From contig NZ_POUD01000030.1 of NCBI RefSeq assembly GCF_003236395.1, forward strand, positions 1-49,933: 49,933 nucleotides of DNA, read 5' to 3'. Below the pieces are notes generated by a model. The model did no database searches. It was given only the letters and a program-made list of their open reading frames with translations, and was not told the DNA's origin. Positions 7,923 through 15,823 of the stretch are shown here, in pieces. This stretch comes from Nonomuraea aridisoli. Lineage in GTDB: Bacteria > Actinomycetota > Actinomycetes > Streptosporangiales > Streptosporangiaceae. Position numbers and translations under genes: made by a program. The first letter of the stretch is position 1; each line of letters begins with the position of its first letter.

Positions 7923-8053
7923 GCTGCCGTCCGGCCGGCGTCTCCGGCGCGGACGCCCGGCGGGACAGCTGCTCAGGGACGATGAGTCTGCTCTTCGGCG
8001 GGAGTCGTCACGGCGGACAGCAGGAACGAACGCCGGCGGGAGAATGATCGGTG

Positions 8054-8692
8054 ATGGGACAGCAGAGTGTTACGTGGTCGCTCGTGCACGAGGAACGGGC
8101 GGCCCTCGCCGACGATCTCGCGTCGTTGCACGATGCGGAGTGGGCGACGCCGTCGTTGTGCGCCGGCTTGTCGGTGCGCGAGGTGCTGGCGCATCTCACG
8201 GCGGGGGCGAGCCTAGGGCCCGTACGGTGGCTGGCGGGTGTGATCCGGTGCCGGTTCGACTTCGACCGGCAGGTGGCCGTGCGGCTGGCCGAGCAGCTGG
8301 GCGCGGGTCCCGCCGACACGCTCACGAGGTTCCGCCGCGTCGTCGGCAGCACCACCAAGCCGCCCCTGCCGGTCATCGCGATGCTCGGCGAGACCATCGT
8401 GCACGGTGAGGACATCCGGCGGCCCCTGGGCATCCGCCGGGCCCACCCGATCGGGACGCTCACCCGGGTGGCCCGCTACTACCAGGGCTCCGACCTCGTG
8501 GTCGTGGCCGGGAAGCGCGTCGCCGGGCTGCGGCTGGCCGCCACCGACGGGCCCTTCGCCGCCGGCTCCGGGCCGCTGGTGTCGGGCACCACCCTGGCGC
8601 TGACCATGGCCATGACGGGCCGCATGGCGTACTGCGACGAGCTGACCGGCGACGGGGTGGACACGCTGCGCGAGCGCGCCGCGATGGCCTGA
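8054..8692 (+). CDS. Maleylpyruvate isomerase family (MDMPI/DinB-like) protein
   Basis: 212 residues from ATG 8054 (GTG 8051 directly before it is equivalent), with GGGAG about 15 nt upstream. The N-terminal half carries the family hallmark pattern EWATPSLCAGLSVREVLAHL (about 28-47), whose His belongs to the metal site of the DinB-like four-helix bundle. GETIVHGEDIRRPLG (about 114-128) gives the further metal-site His region. The family includes mycothiol-dependent maleylpyruvate isomerase and many actinobacterial thiol-S-transferase-like proteins of unknown substrate. No aromatic-catabolic genes lie nearby, so a role in gentisate breakdown is not supported. Confidence 0.8.
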   Translation: MGQQSVTWSLVHEERAALADDLASLHDAEWATPSLCAGLSVREVLAHLTAGASLGPVRWLAGVIRCRFDFDRQVAVRLAEQLGAGPADTLTRFRRVVGSTTKPPLPVIAMLGETIVHGEDIRRPLGIRRAHPIGTLTRVARYYQGSDLVVVAGKRVAGLRLAATDGPFAAGSGPLVSGTTLALTMAMTGRMAYCDELTGDGVDTLRERAAMA

Positions 8693-8724
8693 GCGGACGG
8701 GTCGCCCGCCCGGCAGGCCCAGGC

Positions 8725-10437
8725 TCAGAGGGCGGCGGTGACGCGGTCGAGTGCGGGAGGCGCGGTCGTGTCCTGGGACTGGAGGTAGGCGCGGAAGGCG
8801 TCGTAGTCGCGCGAGCCGCGTACCGGGTCGGTGAAGCCGGTCAGGGCGGTGAAGCCGTCGGCGCCGATCAGGGTGTACGCGAGGGCGGCGACGCGGTAGG
8901 TCCGGCCGGGGTCCAGCGGGGCGTCACCGATCAGGACGTCGGAGGGGTCCACCCGGTCGCCGACCTGGCGCGAGGCGTCGTAGGAGTAGCGGACGCCGGC
9001 GGAGACGGCGAGCGGGCTGAACCGTACCGTGCCGTCGGCCTGGGCCTGCCACTGCTGCTCCAGCGCCTGTTCGAGCCGCCGCCCGGTGAGGGAGACGGTG
9101 AGCACCGGGTTCGCGTAGCCGTACGCGGACCAGGCCTCGCCGAACAGGACGGTTCCGTCGCGGTCGGCCGGATCGGCGCCCTTGGCGAAGCGCAGGTCGC
9201 CGCGCAGGCTGTTCGAGCCGGTCAGCGGCGCCGTGGCCACCAGCGCCAGGTCGACGGGGCCGCCGGAGGTCTGTACGGCGTCGGCGTACTGCGCGTCGGC
9301 GACGAGGTTGCCCAGCGTGCTCTCGCCGTCGGCGGCGCGGGCCTTCCAGTGGCCGACGAGCCGCGTCATCGCCGGGTCGGGGGTGACGTCCCGGGTGACC
9401 GGGTGGTTCACCGTGGTGGTGGCGGAGCGGATGACGTCACCGGTGCGCGGGTCGATCTTGAGGTTCATCTCGTTGGGCAGACGCCCGTGGTTGGCGGCCT
9501 CGACCACGGGCCGGGGGTTGCCCGCGGGGTCGGGGACCACGCAGTCGTTGAACAGCGCGTGCCAGTGGCCGGTGATGATGGCGTCGATGTCGGGGGAGGC
9601 CTGCTCGGCGAAGTCGAAGACCGGTCCCGAGGGGGCGCCGCAGCGGTCGTAGACGTCCCCGGCCGTCCCGCCCTCGTGCACGTTGGCCACGATCGCCTCG
9701 ACGCCCCGGCGCTTCAGCTCGGCCGCGTACCTGTTCGCGGTCTCCACCAGCGGCAGGTTGTCCAGCTCCGGCTGGTACGACGTCGAACCGGTGACCGTGG
9801 TCGGCGTGGTCAGGTTGATGAACCCGATCCGGACGTTCCCGCCGCCCGTGACCTTCACCTGCTTGATGACGTACGGCTGGAAGATCGGTTTCGTGGAGCC
9901 CTTGCGGGTGATGTTCGCGGAGGAGATGGTGTAGTCCGCGCCCCGGAACCGGCGGCCGGTGGAGTCGGTGAAGCAGCTGTCCACGTCGATCTCGCCGAAA
10001 CAGCGGCCCTTGCCCATGTGGTCGCGCAGGAACTCCAGCGACCGGTCGAGCTCGTGATTGCCGACCGCGGCGAACTCCACGCCGATCGCGTTGAGGAACT
10101 CGACCGTGGGCTCGTCCTGGTGGTAGGCCACCTCGGTGGGCCAGCCGCTGAAGTCGTCGCCGCTGGTGAACGTGATCGAGTTCTGGTGACCCTGTCTCAG
10201 GTTCTTCAGATGCGTGGCGATGTACGGGGCGCCGCCCACCACGATGCTGTTGCCCTGGGCGTCCTTCACCGTGCCGTTCACGGCGTCGTTCTGCGGGGTG
10301 AGGTACCCGTGCAGGTCGGTGATGGACAGCAGTTGCACGTCCACGGGCGCCGCGGCCTGGGCGACGCCGGGCTGCAGGGCCGAGACGGCCAGGGCGGCGG
10401 ACAAGAAGGCGGTGGGTCCCGTGAGGACGGGACCCAC
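8725..10437 (-). CDS. Secreted bifunctional metallophosphatase / 5'-nucleotidase (UshA type)
   Basis: Up to 570 residues. Signal-like N-terminus (ALAVSALQPGVAQAAA, cleavage near 30). Metallophosphatase motifs are all present: TDLHG (D41, H43), SGDDFSG (D94), GNHELD (N127, H128), the single H254 (ANVHEGG) and GHWH (H291, H293), forming the two-metal site. The C-terminal nucleotidase domain (about 350-560) follows, with YGYANPVLTVSLTGRRL. The family removes phosphate from nucleotides or other small phosphate esters outside the cell. The start is unsure: GTG 10437 lies inside a perfect hairpin and has no ribosome-binding site, and the N-region has no positive charge; TTG 10404 is an alternative. 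It follows the sugar ABC operon by 4 nt in the same direction, so it may be coupled to it and could dephosphorylate sugar phosphates (inference). Confidence 0.85.
   Translation of the reverse strand: MGPVLTGPTAFLSAALAVSALQPGVAQAAAPVDVQLLSITDLHGYLTPQNDAVNGTVKDAQGNSIVVGGAPYIATHLKNLRQGHQNSITFTSGDDFSGWPTEVAYHQDEPTVEFLNAIGVEFAAVGNHELDRSLEFLRDHMGKGRCFGEIDVDSCFTDSTGRRFRGADYTISSANITRKGSTKPIFQPYVIKQVKVTGGGNVRIGFINLTTPTTVTGSTSYQPELDNLPLVETANRYAAELKRRGVEAIVANVHEGGTAGDVYDRCGAPSGPVFDFAEQASPDIDAIITGHWHALFNDCVVPDPAGNPRPVVEAANHGRLPNEMNLKIDPRTGDVIRSATTTVNHPVTRDVTPDPAMTRLVGHWKARAADGESTLGNLVADAQYADAVQTSGGPVDLALVATAPLTGSNSLRGDLRFAKGADPADRDGTVLFGEAWSAYGYANPVLTVSLTGRRLEQALEQQWQAQADGTVRFSPLAVSAGVRYSYDASRQVGDRVDPSDVLIGDAPLDPGRTYRVAALAYTLIGADGFTALTGFTDPVRGSRDYDAFRAYLQSQDTTAPPALDRVTAAL
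10412..10437 (-). terminator. Hairpin at the end of the sugar ABC operon
   Basis: Perfect 11-bp stem GTGGGTCCCGT (10412-10422) with ACGGGACCCAC (10427-10437) and loop GAGG, starting 5 nt after the stop of the sugar-binding protein. It looks like an actinobacterial terminator or mRNA-stabilising stem, yet it contains the annotated GTG start of the phosphatase gene. Confidence 0.6.
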
Positions 10438-10441
10438 GCGG

Positions 10442-11548
10442 CTACTTCGTCAGAGGCGCCAGGGTGGGGTCGTTGGCGTACGCCTCGGCGGCGTTGTCCT
10501 TGGTGACGATCTGCGGCGGCAGCAGGTAGGCCGGCACGACCTTCACCCCGTTGTCGTACGACTTGGTGTCGTTGATCTGGGGCTGCTTACCGGCCTGCAG
10601 GTCCTTCACCATCTGGATGGTCTGCTTGACCAGGTTGCGGGTGTCCTTGTTGATCGTGGAGTACTGCTCGCCCGCCATGATCGACTTGACCGACTCGACC
10701 TCGGAGTCCTGGCCGGTCACCACCGGGATCGGCTTGCCGGCGCCCTTGATGGAGGTGATGATGGCGCGGGCCAGCGTGTCGTTGGGGGAGAGCACGCCGT
10801 CCAGGGTCTTGCTGGAGTAGGTGGAGGTCAGCAGCGAGTCCATGCGCCGCTGGGCGTTCTCGGCCTTCCAGCCGTCGGTGGCGGTCTGCTTGATCTCGGT
10901 CTGGCCGGAGCCGACCACCACGTCGCCGCTGTCGATCGCCGGCTTCAGCACGCTCATCGCGCCGTCGAAGAAGACCGCCGAGTTGTTGTCGTCGGGGGAG
11001 CCGGAGAACAGCTCGATGGTGTACGGGCCCTCGGGCTTCTTCGCCTTCATGCCGTCCAGCAGGGCCTGGCCCTGGAGTTCGCCGACCTTGAAGTTGTCGT
11101 AGGCGACGTAGTAGTCGACGCCCTGGGTGTTCTTGATCAGCCGGTCGTAGGCGATGACGACCGCGCCGGCGTCCTTGGCGGCCTCCACCTGGGTGCTCAG
11201 CTGCGCGGCGTCCGTCGCGCCGATGACGATCACCTTGGCGCCCTTGGTGACCATGGCCTGGATCTGCGACTGCTGGTCGGCGACGGTGGTGGAGGAGCCG
11301 GCGTACTGGACGTCGGACTGGAAGCCGGCCTCCTTCAGGCCGTCGGTGAACAGGTCACCGGCCAGGACCCAGTTCTCCGACGTCTTCGCCGGCAGCGCGA
11401 CGCCGATCAGCGAGTCGGCCGGGAAGCCCGCGCCGGACTCGGCCGAGCCGCCGGCGGTGGCGGTGTCCTCGGAACGCTGGGAGCAGGCGGTGAGCGTCAG
11501 CAGCGCGATGGCAGCGGCTGCCACCCCTCTGACCACGGATTTGCGCAT
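10442..11548 (-). CDS. Sugar ABC transporter substrate-binding lipoprotein (ChvE/XylF type)
   Basis: 368 residues from ATG 11548. Lipoprotein signal: MRKSVVRGVAAAAIALLTL followed by the lipobox LTAC (Cys22), so it is anchored to the outer face of the membrane. The mature part is a periplasmic-binding-protein type 1 fold: IGVALPAKTSENWVLAGD, then AKVIVIGATDAAQLSTQVEA and TLDGVLSPNDTLARAIITSI. It is closest to the ChvE/multiple-monosaccharide and xylose binders (with LPAKTSENW near the start and the DNNSAVFFDGA segment). It brings a monosaccharide to the MmsB/MmsA transporter encoded just upstream; the sugar cannot be read from sequence. Confidence 0.9.
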   Translation of the reverse strand: MRKSVVRGVAAAAIALLTLTACSQRSEDTATAGGSAESGAGFPADSLIGVALPAKTSENWVLAGDLFTDGLKEAGFQSDVQYAGSSTTVADQQSQIQAMVTKGAKVIVIGATDAAQLSTQVEAAKDAGAVVIAYDRLIKNTQGVDYYVAYDNFKVGELQGQALLDGMKAKKPEGPYTIELFSGSPDDNNSAVFFDGAMSVLKPAIDSGDVVVGSGQTEIKQTATDGWKAENAQRRMDSLLTSTYSSKTLDGVLSPNDTLARAIITSIKGAGKPIPVVTGQDSEVESVKSIMAGEQYSTINKDTRNLVKQTIQMVKDLQAGKQPQINDTKSYDNGVKVVPAYLLPPQIVTKDNAAEAYANDPTLAPLTK

Positions 11549-11586
11549 TTTCAGGTGCCCTTCTTGGAAATATGACGAGCCGGCCG

Positions 11587-12885
11587 TCAGCCGGCCACCG
11601 GACTCTTGCCGCGTTCCTGTCCCGCCTCGGAGGAGGACGCGGGGCCGGTCGGTGTGTCCCGGCGGAAGGGACGCATCAGTGAATCGATGACGGAGAAGCG
11701 TCCCTGCTTCTTGTTGTAGACGTCGAACGCGACGGCCAGCAGCAGGACCAGGCCCTTGATGATCTGCACCCGGTCGGAGCCCACGCCCAGCAGCTGCAGG
11801 CCGTTGTTGAGCACCGCCATGACGAGACCGCCGACGATGGAGCCGCTGATCGTGCCGAGGCCGCCGGAGACGGCCGCGCCGCCGATGAAGACGGCGGCGA
11901 TCGCGTCGAGCTCCCAGCCGATGCCGTCCTGCGGGCCGGAGGCGGCCGAGCGGGCGACGAAGATCATGCCGGCCAGGGCCGCCAGGACCGACATGTTCAT
12001 CATGACCATGAAGTTGACGCGCTTCAGCTTGACGCCGGACAGCTCGGCGGCGCGGGCGTTGCCGCCGACCGCGTAGATGTGCCGGCCGCCGGCGGTGTTG
12101 CGGGTGATGAACGAGTAGATCACCACGAGGACGCCGAGGATGATGCCGGAGACCGGGAAGCTCGTGCCGACCCGTCCGCCGGCGAACTGCAGGGTCGCGA
12201 ACACGATCACGGCGAGCGGGACGGCCACCCGGATCACCGAGATCCACATCGGGGCCGCGTCGGCGCCCATCTCCCGCCGGGTGCGGCGGCCCCGCCACTC
12301 ACGGACGACGACCGCCACGCAGACCACCAGGCCGAGCAGGAGCGTCAGGTTGTTGTAGCCGGTGTCGGGCCCGACCTCGGGCAGGAAGCCGGAGCCGATG
12401 ACCCGGAACCCCTCGGGCACGGGGATGGTGTTGGCGTTGCCGATGAACTGGTTGCCGCCCCGGAAGAGCATCATGCCGGCCAGCGTGACGATGAACGCCG
12501 GCACGCCGACGTACGCGACCCAGAAGCCCTGCCAGGCGCCGATGACGGCGCCGACCGCCAGGCCGATCAGGACGGCGAGGAACCAGGGTACGGCGTAGTC
12601 CTGCATCACCTGGGCGACCACGATGCCGACGAACGCGGCGACCGAGCCGACGGACAGGTCGATGTGCCCGGCGACGATGACCATCAGCATGCCGATGGCC
12701 AGCAGCAGGATGTAGGAGTACTGGCTCACCAGGGAGATGAGGTTGCCGGGGTTCAGCGTGAGTCCGCCGGTCAGGATCTCGAACAGCAGGACGATCGCCA
12801 CCAGCGTGAAGATCATCCCGAACTGCCGGGCGTTGGAGGTGTTGCCTCCGAACAGGGACTTCTGGAGTTCTTTCACGCGGCTCAT
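11587..12885 (-). CDS. mmsB: Monosaccharide ABC transporter permease (MmsB/XylH type)
   Basis: 432 residues from ATG 12885. About ten hydrophobic segments. The BPD_transp_2 signature occurs at [20 protein letters not shown] and [20 protein letters not shown], the conserved substrate-channel region of ribose/xylose-type permeases, and [20 protein letters not shown] is the cytoplasmic loop that contacts the ATPase. It overlaps mmsA by 4 nt (12882-12885) and is followed after 38 nt by the binding protein, so the three form one operon. The long loop near residues 195-235 and the C-terminal polar tail ([16 protein letters not shown]) are typical of this subfamily. Confidence 0.9.
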   Translation of the reverse strand: MSRVKELQKSLFGGNTSNARQFGMIFTLVAIVLLFEILTGGLTLNPGNLISLVSQYSYILLLAIGMLMVIVAGHIDLSVGSVAAFVGIVVAQVMQDYAVPWFLAVLIGLAVGAVIGAWQGFWVAYVGVPAFIVTLAGMMLFRGGNQFIGNANTIPVPEGFRVIGSGFLPEVGPDTGYNNLTLLLGLVVCVAVVVREWRGRRTRREMGADAAPMWISVIRVAVPLAVIVFATLQFAGGRVGTSFPVSGIILGVLVVIYSFITRNTAGGRHIYAVGGNARAAELSGVKLKRVNFMVMMNMSVLAALAGMIFVARSAASGPQDGIGWELDAIAAVFIGGAAVSGGLGTISGSIVGGLVMAVLNNGLQLLGVGSDRVQIIKGLVLLLAVAFDVYNKKQGRFSVIDSLMRPFRRDTPTGPASSSEAGQERGKSPVAG

Positions 12886-14429
12886 GATCGCTGTGCTTTC
12901 TTCACTGAGGTCATCTGTTTGAGCAGGAGTTCCGGATCGGCGTCGCGGCGGGGGATGTCGCCGGTGATGGTGCCTTCGAAGACCGTGTAGATCCGGTCGC
13001 ACAGGCCGATCAGCTCGGGCAGCTCCGACGAGATGACGATGACGCCTTTGCCCTGGTCGGCCAGGCGCTGGATGATGCCGTAGATCTCGTACTTGGCGCC
13101 CACGTCGATGCCCCGGGTGGGCTCGTCGAGGATCAGCAGGTCGGGATCGGTGAACATCCACTTGGCCAGCACGACCTTCTGCTGGTTGCCGCCGGACAGC
13201 GTCGTGACCGGCTCGTCGACGGTGGGCGCCTTGACGCGCAGGCTCGACCGGTAGCTCTCGGCGGCCTGGTGCTCGCGGACGTGGTCGATCACGCCACGCT
13301 TGGTGATCTTGGACAGCTTGGCGGCGACCACCGAGGTCTTGATGTCGTCGAGCAGGTTCAGGCCGATCGACTTGCGGTCCTCGCTGACGTACGCCAGGCC
13401 GTGCTCGATGGCGTCCGACACGGACTTGATCACGATCTCCCGGCCGTCCTTGATGATCTGCCCGGAGACGTAGACGCCGTACGAGCGGCCGAAGACGCTC
13501 ATCGCCAGCTCGGTGCGCCCGGCGCCCATCAGGCCGGCGAACCCGACGATCTCCCCCCGGCGCACGGTGAAGCTCGCGTTCTTGGCCACCAGGCGGTCGC
13601 TCGCGACCGGATGCCGGACGGTCCAGTCGCGTACCTCGAAGAAGACCTCGCCGATGTCCGGGGTGTGGTCGGGGAAGCGGCTGTGCAGCTCGCGGCCCAC
13701 CATGCCGCGGACGATCCGGTCCTCGTCGACGCCGTCGGCCTTGACGTCGAGGGTCTCGATCGTGTGGCCGTCGCGCAGGATGGTGATCGCGTCGGCGATC
13801 TCGGCGATCTCGTTCAGCTTGTGGGAGATGATGATCGAGGTGATGCCGCGCTGCCTGAAGTCGCGCAGCAGATCAAGCAGGTGCCGCGAGTCCGTCTCGT
13901 TCAGCGCGGCGGTGGGCTCGTCGAGGATGAGCAGCTTCACGTTCTTGGCGAACGCTTTGGCGATCTCCACCAGCTGCTGCTTGCCCACGCCGATGTCCTT
14001 GATCAGCGTGTCGGGGTCCTCCTCCAGCCCGACCAGGGCCATCAGCTCCAGGGCCCGGCGGTTGGCGGTCTTCCAGTCGATCACGCCGCCGCGGCGGGGC
14101 TCGTTGCCGAGGAAGATGTTCTCGGTGATGGACAGGCCGGGCACCAGGGCGAGCTCCTGGTGGATGATCACGATTCCGGCGTGCTCGCTGGCCCGGATGT
14201 CGGCGAACCGGCTCTCCGTGCCCTCGTAGAGGATCTGGCCGGTGTAGCTGCCGTAGGGGTGGACCCCGCTGAGCACCTTCATCAGCGTGGACTTGCCGGC
14301 GCCGTTCTCCCCGGCGATCGCGTGGATCTCGCCCTGCCGGACCACGAGGTTGACGTCGGAGAGCGCCTTGACCCCGGGGAACTCCTTGGTGATCGCACGC
14401 ATCTCCAGCAGGACCGGTGCGTCGCGCAT
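12882..14429 (-). CDS. mmsA: Monosaccharide ABC transporter ATP-binding protein (double ATPase, MmsA/XylG type)
   Basis: 515 residues, two fused ATPase domains. Domain 1: Walker [10 protein letters not shown] (40-48), degenerate signature [15 protein letters not shown] (146-160), Walker [12 protein letters not shown] (167-177). Domain 2: degenerate P-loop GLMGAGRTE (299-307), good signature [14 protein letters not shown] (411-424), Walker [15 protein letters not shown] (431-444). This split of consensus features is normal for carbohydrate-uptake CUT2 ATPases. Start ATG 14429 with GGGGGAAG upstream. First gene of the operon, with an operator TGACATCGTTGTCA in the leader at 14453-14466. Confidence 0.92.
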   Translation of the reverse strand: MRDAPVLLEMRAITKEFPGVKALSDVNLVVRQGEIHAIAGENGAGKSTLMKVLSGVHPYGSYTGQILYEGTESRFADIRASEHAGIVIIHQELALVPGLSITENIFLGNEPRRGGVIDWKTANRRALELMALVGLEEDPDTLIKDIGVGKQQLVEIAKAFAKNVKLLILDEPTAALNETDSRHLLDLLRDFRQRGITSIIISHKLNEIAEIADAITILRDGHTIETLDVKADGVDEDRIVRGMVGRELHSRFPDHTPDIGEVFFEVRDWTVRHPVASDRLVAKNASFTVRRGEIVGFAGLMGAGRTELAMSVFGRSYGVYVSGQIIKDGREIVIKSVSDAIEHGLAYVSEDRKSIGLNLLDDIKTSVVAAKLSKITKRGVIDHVREHQAAESYRSSLRVKAPTVDEPVTTLSGGNQQKVVLAKWMFTDPDLLILDEPTRGIDVGAKYEIYGIIQRLADQGKGVIVISSELPELIGLCDRIYTVFEGTITGDIPRRDADPELLLKQMTSVKKAQRS

Positions 14430-14452
14430 GACGTCTTCCCCCTAGATCGTCG

Positions 14453-14466
14453 TGACATCGTTGTCA
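14453..14466. promoter_or_regulatory. LacI-type operator upstream of mmsA
   Basis: TGACATCGTTGTCA, imperfect palindrome with arms TGACA/TGTCA. It differs at one inner base from the TGACAACGTTGTCT sites at 14624 and 15662, and lies in the leader downstream of the predicted mmsA promoter, a position suited to repression. Confidence 0.7.
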
Positions 14467-14481
14467 TCGGGCAGCGGGTAG

Positions 14482-14510
14482 AGACTGCTCCGACGTGACG
14501 AGTGTGTCAA
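14482..14510 (-). promoter_or_regulatory. Promoter of the sugar ABC operon
   Basis: On the minus strand TTGACA (14510-14505), 17-nt spacer, CAGTCT (14487-14482). The -35 is consensus; the -10 is weak but of the type seen in streptomycetes. Transcription would start about 15 nt before the operator at 14453-14466. Confidence 0.5.
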
Positions 14511-14623
14511 CTGATGTGGCCATTTCGTAACGCATCCCGACGTCAACGCGGGGATCCGCCGAGCGGCCCTGCCTGTCGGCCCGGGCCACGGGAGGAACCG
14601 TATTCGGGCGGTGGCCGCTACTG

Positions 14624-14637
14624 TGACAACGTTGTCT
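14624..14637. promoter_or_regulatory. LacI-type operator upstream of the ROK gene
   Basis: TGACAACGTTGTCT; its core GACAACGTTGTC (14625-14636) is a perfect 12-bp palindrome with the central CG typical of LacI-family operators. It lies 22 nt before the GTG start of the kinase gene. The same 14 bases recur at 15662-15675. Confidence 0.75.
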
Positions 14638-14658
14638 CGACGCATTCCTAGGAGTCTC

Positions 14659-15615
14659 GTGTCCGTTTTCGCCCTCGCCCTCGACATCGGGGGCACCAAG
14701 GTCGCCGCCGGTCTGATCGCCCCCGACGGAACCGTCGCCGACCGCCGCGTACGGCCGACGGCCGTCTCGCCCGACCCCGAGACGGTCTGGCGGCCCGTGG
14801 CCGAACTGGTCTCCGAGCTGCGCGCGGCCGCCGGCCCGGCGCGGGTGATCGGCGTCGGCGTCGGCTCGGCCGGCCCGATCCACCTGCCCGACGGCTCCAT
14901 CAGCCCGGTCAACATCCCGGCCTGGCGCCGCTTCCCCCTGCTGGAACGCCTGGCCGAGCTCGTCCCGGGAGTGCCGGTACGGCTCGCCGGCGACGGCAGC
15001 TGCGCCGCGGCGGGGGAGCACTGGCGCGGCGCCGGGCAGGGTGCGGACGATCTGCTGACCATCGTCGTGTCCACGGGTGTCGGGGGCGGCCTGATCCAGG
15101 GCGGTCGCCTGGTCGCCGGTCCGACCGGCAACGCCGGCCACATCGGCCACGTGGTCGTCGACCTCGACGGTGTTCCCTGCCCTTGTGGTGGACGCGGCTG
15201 CGTGGAGGCGATGAGCAGCGGGCCGAGCATGGTGGAGTGGGCGTTGAAGGAGGGCTGGCGGGCGCCCGTGCCGGCGCCGACCGGGGTGGAGCTGGCGGCC
15301 GCGGCCCGGGAGGGCGACCCGTGCGCGAGTGAGGCCTTCCGGCGGGCCGGTCACGCCCTCGCGGCGGGCATCGTCTCGACGGCGGCGATCGCCGACCTGT
15401 CCCGGGTGGTGATCGGCGGAGGCGTGGCGGCGGCGCACGACCTGCTCTTCCCGCCGTTGCGGGCGGCCATCACCGAGCACGCCCGGCTGGGCTTCCTGCA
15501 GGGGCTGACGGTCACCACGGCCGCTCTCGGCGGCGCGGCCGGCCTGGTCGGCGCCGCGGCGCTGGTGCTCGTCCCGCAGGCGTACGTCGGCCGCGGCGTC
15601 GCCTCCCTCGCCTGA
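14659..15615 (+). CDS. ROK-family sugar kinase
   Basis: 318 residues from GTG 14659, with AGGAG 6 nt upstream; a longer in-frame start at 14611 would cover the operator. ATP-binding DIGGTKVAAG lies at 9-18. The central region STGVGGGLIQGG, then AGHIGHVVVD and the zinc motif CPCGGRGCVEA (Cys-x-Cys-x4-Cys), is diagnostic for ROK proteins. No N-terminal HTH, so it is a kinase rather than a repressor. The usual Glu of the ExGH motif of glucokinases is His here (GHIGH), as in N-acetylmannosamine kinase NanK, which argues against plain glucose as substrate. Operator and position tie it to the sugar ABC genes and the GH92 enzyme; it would phosphorylate the imported sugar. Confidence 0.88.
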   Translation: MSVFALALDIGGTKVAAGLIAPDGTVADRRVRPTAVSPDPETVWRPVAELVSELRAAAGPARVIGVGVGSAGPIHLPDGSISPVNIPAWRRFPLLERLAELVPGVPVRLAGDGSCAAAGEHWRGAGQGADDLLTIVVSTGVGGGLIQGGRLVAGPTGNAGHIGHVVVDLDGVPCPCGGRGCVEAMSSGPSMVEWALKEGWRAPVPAPTGVELAAAAREGDPCASEAFRRAGHALAAGIVSTAAIADLSRVVIGGGVAAAHDLLFPPLRAAITEHARLGFLQGLTVTTAALGGAAGLVGAAALVLVPQAYVGRGVASLA

Positions 15616-15660
15616 GGTCCCGGACGAACGGCGCGTGGCGGCGAGGTTACGCGATGAGGC

Positions 15661-15689
15661 TTGACAACGTTGTCTGAGGTGGACAGGCT
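15661..15689 (+). promoter_or_regulatory. Promoter of the GH92 gene, overlapped by operator
   Basis: TTGACA (15661-15666), 17-nt spacer, CAGGCT (15684-15689). The operator begins inside the -35 hexamer, so a bound repressor would block RNA polymerase directly. The leader to the start codon is about 130 nt and shows no other signal I recognise. Confidence 0.6.
15662..15675. promoter_or_regulatory. LacI-type operator upstream of the GH92 gene
   Basis: TGACAACGTTGTCT, identical over 14 bases to the site before the ROK gene (14624-14637). It overlaps the -35 region of the GH92 promoter. No LacI gene is present in the window, so the regulator is encoded elsewhere. Confidence 0.78.
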
Positions 15690-15823
15690 AGCGGCGATCT
15701 TCAGCCGGATGTGCCCTTCCGTGACGGCCGGCCATCCCGGCGAGTCCGGCGCGACATCCCGCTCCGTCGCTGTTCACCCCGACGTTCGACGCACTCGATG
15801 TTGGTCGAGTCGAAAGGCCCTTC

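Noticed and set aside
8054..8692. Role in gentisate/maleylpyruvate breakdown
   Set aside because: No aromatic ring-cleavage genes nearby; the family is broad and mostly of unknown function.
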